From NCBI GenBank assembly GCA_031418215.1, contig JANOXC010000202.1, positions 1 through 12,455 of the forward strand: a stretch of DNA of 12,455 nt, given 5' to 3'. This document shows, piece by piece, positions 1 through 6,861 of this stretch. Numbering within the stretch: the stretch's first letter is position 1; every line of letters starts with the position of its first letter. The translations under genes were made by a program, and so were the position numbers. The notes under the pieces were generated by a model. That model did no database searches. It worked only from the letters and a program-made list of their open reading frames with translations, and was not told where the DNA came from. The stretch is from JANOXC01 sp031418215 (GTDB lineage: Bacteria; Bacteroidota; Bacteroidia; AKYH767-A; OLB10).

Positions 1-1274
1 AATGCGAATAAGGAAACGTGAATCAATGCGCAAATCCAGCGTAATAGTTCCATCCACCATTTACCCCTCCAATCATGCTGAAAAATATGCATTGACAAAT
101 TGGAATGAAAGCTGAGTTTTAAATAAGTTTTAATTGGCACATATATTCTTGAAAATAAAAAGCAATTGTTGTGAACGTCATTTGTCAATTTATTAAAAGC
201 GGCTGCACATTGTGATTCGCTTTTAATTTCATCAACAGGCATTGGCATTTTTTGCCTGATAAACTCTTTCTGCTCAAATGAGCAAGTTTGGTATAATTTA
301 AAAGCTTGAACTATTTTTTCTTTTCCAACACAGTTGATAATTTTATCGGGAATAGATTTAACTACCTGCTCAATATATATTACCGATGTATCACCCATTA
401 TTGCATGCTGCCAGATTTGGTTAACGGATGAATGAAATAAAGTGCCATTAGCACCAAAACTTTGGTAGAAAGCTGTAATTGCCAAATGCTGTGGACGGAA
501 AATGGAGTTGTTGTCAGGATTATATACAGCGTTTAATGGTACCCATCGCTGAGAAATTAAATAATTTTTAATCTGCCAGGCGGTTAACAGACTGACACAA
601 ATCATTACTATGGATAAAGCAATGGTAATATTTTTTAATTGTTTGGTTTTAATCAACGAGAAAAGAAATGGAAGAAAAGCAAAACTTAAAATCAACATCT
701 GTGGTCTGATGATTATTAAAACAGAAAGGGTAAAAGCCGCGAAATAAAACTGTTTAATATTGATATTTTTATAAGCACAGATTATTAAATAGGAAAAGAG
801 TATTACCAAGAAAGGCGTGATGCCCTCTGTGAGTGTATAGTACAGAAACCCTTGCGTAAAGGGAAGTATGCCATAGATAATTGAAAAAGTAACAGCTAAT
901 AGCTTGTTTTGTGTAAGCTTGAAAATAGAAAGAAAAAGAAGATAAACTGAGCATGCAAATAGTAACAACTGAATATTCCTCAATAGGAATAGCGCATGAT
1001 TTCCTGCAAATAATAAATTTATTAAAAAGAAACAACCATAGCCCGGCGTTCGAAATACATAAGCACCGCTACCGACATCATTGGAGCGCCATCCTTTCCC
1101 GTTCAAAAAATTGACAGGAGGTACAAGGTAGCTGGCATCATCAGCAGTTCCTACAGTATACCGTCCGTAAAATTCTGTCGGATATTCGTTCTGTAATTTT
1201 TGAAAATTGATTTGATTAAAAAATAGGGCCGAGCATAATGATAATACGGAAATAAGGAGGGCCGTTTTCTGCAA
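1..1274 (-). CDS. Multi-spanning membrane protein resembling GT-C glycosyltransferases (ArnT/PMT-like), 3' end outside window
   Basis: The frame is open from about 1289 down to base 1, so at least 424 residues are visible and the C-terminus is missing. A hydrophobic N-terminal segment (residues 4-19) is followed by a polar loop holding TADDASYLVPP (43-53), NGKGWRSND (58-66) and RTPGYG (75-80). Many hydrophobic spans then run from about 81 to 230, with a long soluble stretch at about 235-400 and another hydrophobic segment at the edge. An acidic first loop followed by RTPGYG is typical of the dolichyl-phosphate-mannose/ArnT-like GT-C superfamily, which moves sugars from lipid carriers at the outer face of the inner membrane. 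The start is uncertain. I use TTG at 1274; an in-frame ATG at 1304 is closed by TGA four codons later. The gene lies 43 bp after the DUF2520 gene on the same strand, so co-transcription is possible. The exact function is unknown. Confidence 0.7.
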   Translation of the reverse strand, partial: MQKTALLISVLSLCSALFFNQINFQKLQNEYPTEFYGRYTVGTADDASYLVPPVNFLNGKGWRSNDVGSGAYVFRTPGYGCFFLINLLFAGNHALFLLRNIQLLLFACSVYLLFLSIFKLTQNKLLAVTFSIIYGILPFTQGFLYYTLTEGITPFLVILFSYLIICAYKNINIKQFYFAAFTLSVLIIIRPQMLILSFAFLPFLFSLIKTKQLKNITIALSIVMICVSLLTAWQIKNYLISQRWVPLNAVYNPDNNSIFRPQHLAITAFYQSFGANGTLFHSSVNQIWQHAIMGDTSVIYIEQVVKSIPDKIINCVGKEKIVQAFKLYQTCSFEQKEFIRQKMPMPVDEIKSESQCAAAFNKLTNDVHNNCFLFSRIYVPIKTYLKLSFHSNLSMHIFQHDWRGKWWMELLRWICALIHVSLFA

Positions 1275-1317
1275 TGGAAATATTTTTAATCAAAAGGATA
1301 ACATGAAAGCATGCTTA

Positions 1318-2073
1318 TTACTTATTTTTCTTAATAAGTCCTGACATTAATTGATACACTTTTTTCAGATCAGGATTATTTTTAAGTAAAGATAAATGTT
1401 TTTCAAGGGTTAGCTGATCTTCTCTTGCAGCCGGACCCGTTTGTACCAATGAAGGCTTCTTCCCAATAACGTTTGAAGCGGTAGACAGTATGATTGGTTC
1501 CAGAATTGCAAAAGGTATTTTTTTTCTTTGCAGTATGTCGAAGGATGCCTGATACAAAGCATTGGAGAAGTTATTTGCAAAAACGGCTGCCAGGTGTATA
1601 AGCAATCGTTGATCATCATTAATCAAATATGATTTTCCCTTTAAATCCTTGATCAGTGAATTTAATAATGTAACTAACTTTTTATCACTTGCATGTAAGC
1701 AGAACGGTGTTCCGATGAAGGAGAAGGCTGCAGTAGAAACTGAGTTGACCGGATATAATATGCCGAATTGTTTAAACTTGTTTATTAACTTACTATCTGT
1801 TGCACCGGATGTGTGAACAACAGCTTTATTTATGAAAGGAAATTGATTTGCAACCGTTGTAATATTACTGTCATCAACAGCTATAATATATAAATCACTT
1901 TCAGGGGAAATATTTTTAATTCGGAATACAGGTTTGGCCTTAACTTTTTTTGCAAGTGATAAAACGGTTTTTCGGTTTCTTCCGGCAATTTCATGAATAG
2001 CATGCCCGGCTTTTTTCAGGTTGACGGCAAGAGCAGCCCCTACATTTCCGGATCCAATAATGGTAATCTTCAT
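1318..2073 (-). CDS. Rossmann-like and DUF2520 domain-containing protein
   Basis: This 251-residue predicted cytosolic protein opens with a dinucleotide-binding motif, IIGSGNVGAA (residues 5-14). HTSGAT (87-92) and LYPVNSVS (106-113) follow, and then a helical C-terminal half with AAVFANNFSNALY (162-174) and TGPAAREDQLTLEKHL (212-227). This order is that of the Rossmann plus DUF2520 family, which resembles pyrroline-5-carboxylate reductase and 6-phosphogluconate dehydrogenase folds. An NAD(P)-dependent reductase is therefore plausible, but no substrate is established. The frame is open up to 2148, but I choose the ATG at 2073 because it places the glycine motif at the N-terminus. That ATG overlaps the ccmF stop codon as TAATG, which suggests translational coupling to the cytochrome c maturation operon. 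A direct role in cytochrome maturation is not shown. Confidence 0.88.
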   Translation of the reverse strand: MKITIIGSGNVGAALAVNLKKAGHAIHEIAGRNRKTVLSLAKKVKAKPVFRIKNISPESDLYIIAVDDSNITTVANQFPFINKAVVHTSGATDSKLINKFKQFGILYPVNSVSTAAFSFIGTPFCLHASDKKLVTLLNSLIKDLKGKSYLINDDQRLLIHLAAVFANNFSNALYQASFDILQRKKIPFAILEPIILSTASNVIGKKPSLVQTGPAAREDQLTLEKHLSLLKNNPDLKKVYQLMSGLIKKNK

Positions 2074-4496
2074 TATTTGTGTAAATCTGCAATACGTTTT
2101 CTTATTGTTAACCAGGTTCCAATAATCATCAATAGACAACCGATCCACAAAATATTAATCTGCGGAAAAATAATTGCCTTCATAATAATAAACTCCCTGC
2201 TGTTGTTTTTCTTTTCCGATAAACCGATTTCCAGTTTATTTTCCTGCGGCAAAATTTTGTTAAATGAAAATTTCAACCCTAAATCTTCAATCGTTACTTC
2301 TTTTGTATAAGTTGATTGGCCTTTGATGATAAAGATGGGTTCTGCATAACGTATTTTTTTATTTACGTCGATTACCTGCAAACGAAGGCTTACGGCAATA
2401 TCCTCATCGTTCAGCAACAACGCATTTTTATCAACTGATTTATTTATTGATTCCACAACAACTAAACTATTGTTGGTTGTAAAAGTATCGCCTAATGCAA
2501 CTTTATGAATGATGGGTTCATTATATACTGATTCATTATTTTCCTGATCAAGGTCATCAAGGTTGGCATAAGTAATATGCGTATAGATATCACGGTTAAT
2601 AAAGTGATGTGTGGCGGGTTCAGAAACATTCCCCATTCTTTCGTTAATTTGAACGATTGGTTTTAGTGTAAATTCAAGATTGAATTTTCCTGTTTCATGA
2701 TTGGCTTTGTAATAGTCGATTTTATACAGAAGATTGACTCCTTCTTTTTCTTTTCCGCGGTAACTAATATAGTAACCTCCCATTGGAAGTGTATCACCTT
2801 TGTATAATAAAATGTTTTCATTATTTGGAAAATCTTTTCCCAAATTTACTTTTAACATATTGCGACTTATAACCTGCTGCTCAGCATTTGAAATTAAAGC
2901 TCCCAATAGAATGAAGGCAATACCCATGTGTGCAATAGTTCCGCCTGATAAGCGGCTTTTGCCCTTCAGTACAAGTATCATATAATTTAAATTCGCGACA
3001 AAGGCGAAGACTGTGCAAAACAGTAGTATAACGTACTGCCATCTAGCAAATTCAAATTGCCATTCGATGAATGCAGAAATGATTATTGAGATTACCAGTG
3101 AAAGCGAAATTTTTTTGACAAACTCTCGCGGATCTGTTTTTTTGAATTTTAAATACATTCCTACAGCAATCAATAATGCAATGATGCTGGCAATTGGAAC
3201 CTGCCAGGAATTATAAAAACTAACTGCTTCAGCAGGCGGTGCAAGCTTCGTGTCGAACAGTTTATTGATGACAGGCAAGGAAGTGGTAAAAGTGATCTGG
3301 ACAGCAGAGATAACCAATACAAGCATGCCGATGAACATCCAGAATTCCCGCGAGAAAATATTTTCATCTTCTGAAGGTGATTTTAGCTTTTTGAAATTTA
3401 CAATGATGAGCCAAACAGCAAGCAACACAAAAAACAACATATATATAAGTAACTGGCCCGACATTCCCAAATCAGTAAATGCATGTACCGAGGTATCACC
3501 TAAGATACCGCTACGTGTCAGAAAAGTAGAGTAGAGTACGAGTAGAAAAGTTGCAGTTACCAGAAGGATAGCTGAAAACAATCCCGTTCCGTTTTTTTTA
3601 TTGATGAGCATAACATGTGATGCACCAACCAATGTAAGCCAGGGAACCAATGAAGCATTTTCAACAGGATCCCATGCCCAGAAACCACCAAAGCTGAGTG
3701 CTTCATAAGCCCAGGCACCACCCATTAGTACACCGGTACCTAATATCATTACTGAGAAAAATGTCCATGGAAGAGCGGGCTTCACCCAACCTGTTGCATC
3801 ACGTTTTAACAACCCGCCCATGGCAAATGCAAATGGAATAAGTGTTGATGAAAATCCCAGGAAGAGTGTAGGAGGATGAATCACCATCCAATAATTCTGT
3901 AATAAAGGATTTAATCCCCGTCCATCTTTTATCTTGCTCAAATAATCGGGTATTTGCACAAAAGGAAGATTGGCAAAATCAGGTTGGTTACGCAACAGAA
4001 TAAACGGATTGGATCCAATCTTTACATCACCAAACTGCAATCCTAAAACCATTGAACAGAGGAATACCTGCACCATCATTACAATACCCATTACCGGTAA
4101 TTCCCATTCTTTGGAACTGCGAATTAATATAGCCCCAAGCACAATATTCCAAAAAGTCCATAACAAAAAGCTACCCTCCTGACCCTCCCAAAAACAAGCC
4201 CACATATATTTTACAGGCAAGATCATGGAACTATGCTGCCACACATAGTAATATTCAAACCTGTGTTGCTGGATGAGGTAAAAAATTAATCCGATGATGC
4301 CTATCACTGCCGCACCATGTATAAAAAATGTATTGCGTGCCAGTTTTCGCCACGCGACTGTGTTCGTTTCTTCTCTACTGAACAAACCAAATAAAAACGA
4401 AAAAACAGATAGTAATGCCGAAGCAAATGCAACTACAATCAATCCATTTCCAATTCTGCCCCATATTAATTGTTCACCGATATAATTTATTTCCAT
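2073..4496 (-). CDS. ccmF: Cytochrome c haem lyase CcmF (CcsA/CcmF family)
   Basis: This 807-residue integral membrane protein attaches haem to apocytochrome c on the periplasmic side in System I. Many transmembrane spans fill residues about 10-535. The tryptophan-rich haem-handling motif runs from WAYEALSFGG (262) to WAWDPVENAS (273-282). The four histidines expected for CcmF are present: H207 in VIHPP and H338 in TSVHAF as periplasmic ligands, and H294 in GASH and H523 in IAHMG as likely membrane haem-b ligands. A large periplasmic domain spans about 540-770, and a last membrane helix lies at 776-797 before a basic tail. The protein is longer than E. coli CcmF (about 650 residues), mainly through this domain. 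The gene starts with ATG, 129 bp after ccmE, and overlaps the next gene at TAATG. Confidence 0.95.
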   Translation of the reverse strand: MEINYIGEQLIWGRIGNGLIVVAFASALLSVFSFLFGLFSREETNTVAWRKLARNTFFIHGAAVIGIIGLIFYLIQQHRFEYYYVWQHSSMILPVKYMWACFWEGQEGSFLLWTFWNIVLGAILIRSSKEWELPVMGIVMMVQVFLCSMVLGLQFGDVKIGSNPFILLRNQPDFANLPFVQIPDYLSKIKDGRGLNPLLQNYWMVIHPPTLFLGFSSTLIPFAFAMGGLLKRDATGWVKPALPWTFFSVMILGTGVLMGGAWAYEALSFGGFWAWDPVENASLVPWLTLVGASHVMLINKKNGTGLFSAILLVTATFLLVLYSTFLTRSGILGDTSVHAFTDLGMSGQLLIYMLFFVLLAVWLIIVNFKKLKSPSEDENIFSREFWMFIGMLVLVISAVQITFTTSLPVINKLFDTKLAPPAEAVSFYNSWQVPIASIIALLIAVGMYLKFKKTDPREFVKKISLSLVISIIISAFIEWQFEFARWQYVILLFCTVFAFVANLNYMILVLKGKSRLSGGTIAHMGIAFILLGALISNAEQQVISRNMLKVNLGKDFPNNENILLYKGDTLPMGGYYISYRGKEKEGVNLLYKIDYYKANHETGKFNLEFTLKPIVQINERMGNVSEPATHHFINRDIYTHITYANLDDLDQENNESVYNEPIIHKVALGDTFTTNNSLVVVESINKSVDKNALLLNDEDIAVSLRLQVIDVNKKIRYAEPIFIIKGQSTYTKEVTIEDLGLKFSFNKILPQENKLEIGLSEKKNNSREFIIMKAIIFPQINILWIGCLLMIIGTWLTIRKRIADLHK

Positions 4497-4540
4497 TGAG
4501 GATTTTGTTCAATTATTAATTTGAAAATGTGGCGATTTGA

Positions 4541-4622
4541 AAATTTGAAAATTTAAATTTTATAAATGCTTGAAGGTATTCGATATTATTAATGAATCAA
4601 GAAAAAGTTAATTTTCAAATTT
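4541..4622. repeat. AT-rich inverted repeat between ccmE and ccmF
   Basis: AAATTTGAAAATT at 4541-4553 is matched exactly by its reverse complement, AATTTTCAAATTT, at 4610-4622. The second arm lies just past the ccmE stop codon. Further copies of the TTTGAAAA core lie at 4520-4527 and 4536-4543 (GATTTGAAAA). The gap of 4497-4625 holds no open frame. The arms could form a weak hairpin in the mRNA between ccmE and ccmF, or this may be one copy of a dispersed AT-rich intergenic repeat. Either role is inference. Confidence 0.5.
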
Positions 4623-4625
4623 ACT

Positions 4626-5027
4626 TCAGCTTCCCAGTGCTTTAGTACGATCAGCTTCACTTCCGTTATATTTACTAGGGCATTTCATGAGTATTTGATT
4701 GCAATGAAACTCCTCACCATCAATTTTTCCAATCACCACAATTTGTTCTGAGCGTTCAAAATCTTGCGGCTTTGCACCGTTATACACAACCTTTTTCTCA
4801 ATACCGGTATTGTCAACAAGATAAAATCCAAACAAATTGGCATCTACTTCAGGATTATATTCAAATGGCTTTTGCTTATTCACTTTACCAACAACGTGGA
4901 AAGTAGCATCCGGATTTTGTATGGCTTCACTAAAAGGAGCATAGGTGCTGGAATTGCTTATCGTACTTACGATAACACCCAATGCAACAGCAATAATGAC
5001 GATTGCAATTATGTGTATTTTTTTCAT
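4626..5027 (-). CDS. ccmE: Periplasmic haem chaperone CcmE, Cys variant
   Basis: This 133-residue protein has an N-terminal membrane anchor (residues 4-23) and then a periplasmic beta-barrel (OB-fold) domain. CcmE accepts haem at the CcmC/CcmD site, binds it covalently and passes it to CcmF. Family features include FHVVGKV (43-49), FYLVDN (68-73), VVYNGAKPQDF (80-90) and VVIGKIDG (97-104). In the classical proteins the haem attachment motif is HxxxY. Here the aligned segment LMKCPSKY (113-120) gives CxxxY, with C116 and Y120. The C-terminal tail after Y120 is only 13 residues. The ATG start is 39 bp downstream of the ccmD-like gene, which fits the operon. The Cys type is known from archaea and some Deltaproteobacteria; its presence here is read directly from the sequence. 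Confidence 0.94.
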   Translation of the reverse strand: MKKIHIIAIVIIAVALGVIVSTISNSSTYAPFSEAIQNPDATFHVVGKVNKQKPFEYNPEVDANLFGFYLVDNTGIEKKVVYNGAKPQDFERSEQIVVIGKIDGEEFHCNQILMKCPSKYNGSEADRTKALGS

Positions 5028-5066
5028 GACTTATTCCTGGTCTTTATTTATAAAAAAATTTAACTT

Positions 5067-5282
5067 TTATGGTTTCTTCAGGCTCTTTTCCAGTTTTGAA
5101 ATCTTGCGATCAACCGATATGATGTAGGCTGTGATGACGGCAAAAACGATACATGCAACAGCAACCACGACGTAAATTTTGCCATTTGAACGCATTTCAT
5201 CAGCCATTTCCACTTCTCCTTGAGCTAACAGGTAGTTAAAGACGAAGGTGCCGATAACAATTAACCAGATTACTTTTTTCAT
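5067..5282 (-). CDS. ccmD: CcmD-like small membrane protein
   Basis: This 71-residue protein has a hydrophobic N-terminus (residues 4-20, ending LLAQ) that may be a signal peptide, a short acidic loop, a second hydrophobic helix (36-56) and a basic tail, VDRKISKLEKSLKK. A single helix followed by a charged cytoplasmic tail is the general plan of CcmD, which holds haem-loaded CcmE to CcmC for release. The added N-terminal hydrophobic segment differs from E. coli CcmD, which has one helix. The name rests on size, topology and position between ccmC and ccmE, because CcmD sequences diverge strongly. An 88-bp gap containing no gene separates it from ccmC. Confidence 0.7.
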   Translation of the reverse strand: MKKVIWLIVIGTFVFNYLLAQGEVEMADEMRSNGKIYVVVAVACIVFAVITAYIISVDRKISKLEKSLKKP

Positions 5283-5370
5283 AATGAGTTTTGTTGTGTT
5301 TGTCTTGCTTGTGTTGTAGGTTAATATTGATTTGTTGCATCAAGGGTAAATGCGCTAGACCAATATTTTA

Positions 5371-6045
5371 TTAATTGATGTGTTGTTGATGTTCAATTAT
5401 TTTCAATCTTATTCGTAAACTCATGATCCAGGTTCCTAAAAGCGTCCATCCGATGATGGCAGGATAAAACACCATTCTGAGATCACTATCCATATCATAA
5501 GTATTAAATCCCGGATTTCCTCCGCGGCCCGGATGAAGCGTGTCAGTTAGTTTCGGCAAAACCTGAATAAATACAATCATCATTACAAATGCGAATATGC
5601 TGTAAACGGCTGCCAGCTTTGCCCGCTTCTGCTCATCTTCAATGGCATTTCTTAAAATAAAATAGGCTGAGTAAGCCAGCATGGTTGCTGCTGCACCATT
5701 CAACTGTGGATCATTGACCCAAGGAGCGCCCCAGGTATAATTGGCCCAGATCATACCGGTTATCAAACCTGCAACGCCAAAATACATTCCTGTTGTGGCA
5801 CTTTCTTCAGCATAAATATCGTCTTTCAATTTTCCTTTGGACAGAAATCGGAGGCTGTAAACAAGGTTTACAATCATCATGATCATCAATCCAAACCACA
5901 TGGTGACATGAAAAAACAGGTTTCTGATTGTTTCATGTAAGATGGCAAGAGTTGGAACCGGGCCTAAAAACCCCATGATTAGTGTATAAAAAACCAAAAT
6001 AACAGCAAGTGCTTTCCACCAGTTTGCGAGAATCTTCTTATTCAA
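5371..6045 (-). CDS. ccmC: Haem-handling protein CcmC
   Basis: This 224-residue protein has about six membrane spans and belongs to the CcmC haem-handling family, which loads haem onto CcmE. The tryptophan-rich periplasmic motif is TWGAPWVNDPQLNGA (104-118). The two expected haem-ligand histidines are H46 in NLFFHVTMW and H171 in DTLHPGRGG. The length is close to the family norm of about 245. The start is TTG at 6045: TAG lies two codons upstream, and the first in-frame ATG (M24) would remove most of the first membrane helix. The gene begins 13 bp after the ccmB stop, which supports one transcript. The non-ATG start may lower expression, though this is inference. Confidence 0.94.
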   Translation of the reverse strand: MNKKILANWWKALAVILVFYTLIMGFLGPVPTLAILHETIRNLFFHVTMWFGLMIMMIVNLVYSLRFLSKGKLKDDIYAEESATTGMYFGVAGLITGMIWANYTWGAPWVNDPQLNGAAATMLAYSAYFILRNAIEDEQKRAKLAAVYSIFAFVMMIVFIQVLPKLTDTLHPGRGGNPGFNTYDMDSDLRMVFYPAIIGWTLLGTWIMSLRIRLKIIEHQQHIN

Positions 6046-6058
6046 AATCTAATGAGGA

Positions 6059-6715
6059 TTAGTCCCGCCAAAGGTAGGGAAATAAGACGTATGACAGTGC
6101 CATACAAAGTATATTAAGCGATGCTAAAACAATTAAATAAGGTTGGTTAATTGCCCATCCCAAACCATCAATCGCATTACCGGAACAACGGATAATAGTG
6201 ATGAGAATGGGTATTAATAAAGGAAAACCAAGAATGGCAACCAATGTAGCGCTGTTGTTCGCTCTTGAAACCAATCCGGATACCAAGGTAAGTACTGTAG
6301 AAATGGCGGCAACGCCTAGTATCAATGAACAAAAAAACATGGGCTTGTCTTGAACTACATCACCTAATAATAAAGTGTAAACCATGAAATTGATCATAGT
6401 AACAACCAGCAGGAAGCCAATATTGTAAATCGATTTTGCAACAATGACCACTTTTGGGTTCAACAAGGTGTAATAAAACAATTGCTGACCGCGGCTTTCA
6501 CTCATGAAACTTTTAGCAATGGCATTGGTGGCTGCAAATAAAAGAATGATCCAAAGCAAGGCATTCCAGGTGGGAGGATCTAGTACCTGACGAAAGGCCA
6601 AATAGCAACAATAAATACTTACAAAAGAATACAAGATAACGCCGGCAAAGCCTGACTTATGCTTCCATTCCAATAAAAATTCTTTATGTAAAACGCTAAT
6701 GACTTGTTTCCACAT
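6059..6715 (-). CDS. ccmB: Haem exporter permease subunit CcmB
   Basis: This 218-residue protein has six predicted membrane helices and the family opening MWKQVISVLHKEFLLEWKHK (1-20). FMSESRGQQLFYYTLL (70-85) and the helix ILGFPLLIPILI (161-172) are further family features. CcmB is the membrane subunit that works with the ATPase CcmA in releasing haem-loaded CcmE. The frame is open to 6796, but the ATG at 6715 gives the usual length of about 220 and places a TATCTTTG promoter element only 5 bp upstream. The mRNA may therefore be leaderless or nearly so. It is the first gene of the ccmBCDEF operon. No ccmA is present in the window, so the ATPase must be encoded elsewhere. Confidence 0.94.
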   Translation of the reverse strand: MWKQVISVLHKEFLLEWKHKSGFAGVILYSFVSIYCCYLAFRQVLDPPTWNALLWIILLFAATNAIAKSFMSESRGQQLFYYTLLNPKVVIVAKSIYNIGFLLVVTMINFMVYTLLLGDVVQDKPMFFCSLILGVAAISTVLTLVSGLVSRANNSATLVAILGFPLLIPILITIIRCSGNAIDGLGWAINQPYLIVLASLNILCMALSYVLFPYLWRD

Positions 6716-6720
6716 TTTGT

Positions 6721-6748
6721 CAAAGATAGAATATTGAATATCATCCAA
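6721..6748 (-). promoter_or_regulatory. Promoter of the ccmBCDEF operon
   Basis: On the minus strand, TTG (6748-6746) is followed by 17 bp and then TATCTTTG (6728-6721). This matches the Bacteroidota consensus TTG...TAnnTTTG. The expected transcription start falls at or within a few bases of the ccmB ATG at 6715. The 26-bp palindrome begins 3 bp upstream of the TTG, so a protein bound there could block or recruit RNA polymerase. Confidence 0.65.
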
Positions 6749-6750
6749 AT

Positions 6751-6776
6751 TAGAACAGGAATTAATTCCTGTTCTA
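6751..6776. promoter_or_regulatory. Perfect 26-bp palindrome, putative operator
   Basis: The half-site TAGAACAGGAATT is followed directly by its exact reverse complement, with no spacer or mismatch. It lies between the divergent ccmB and bshB1 genes, abuts the ccmB promoter and overlaps the tandem repeats at 6768-6807. No T-run follows in either direction, and no gene ends here, so a terminator is unlikely. A dimeric DNA-binding regulator is the simplest reading, but none is encoded in the window. Confidence 0.6.
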
Positions 6777-6807
6777 TGAAAAGACAACCTGTTCAATGAA
6801 AAGACAA
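6768..6807 (+). repeat. Two tandem 20-bp direct repeats
   Basis: CCTGTTCTATGAAAAGACAA (6768-6787) is followed at once by a second copy differing at one base (6788-6807, CAATG instead of CTATG). The first copy shares its CCTGTTCTA with the right arm of the palindrome. CCTGTTC therefore occurs three times: inverted at 6753-6759, and direct at 6768-6774 and 6788-6794. The 20-bp period is about two helical turns, which would put the two direct sites on the same DNA face. Confidence 0.7.
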
Positions 6808-6861
6808 TGTATTATTATTGCTTTTCAAAATAAGAATCGAATATTATTAAAATAGCAGACA

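Noticed and set aside
769..1035. 88-residue minus-strand frame
   Set aside because: It lies in another frame of the GT-C-like membrane protein, whose frame is continuous and shows family motifs.
4764..5063. Plus-strand frames inside the ccm operon
   Set aside because: They are opposite-strand shadows of ccmE and ccmF with no family motifs.
5283..5370. TACCCTTG in the ccmC-ccmD gap as an internal promoter
   Set aside because: It differs from consensus and has no correctly spaced -33 element; the gap shows nothing else.
6716..6796. N-terminal extension of CcmB from the ATG at 6796
   Set aside because: It would encode the palindrome and promoter, adds 27 residues not expected in the family, and MWKQVISVLHKEF is the typical start.
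6813..6820. TATTATTG as a promoter -7 element for bshB1
   Set aside because: It has one mismatch to TAnnTTTG and no convincing TTG at the right distance; similar AT-rich matches are common here.
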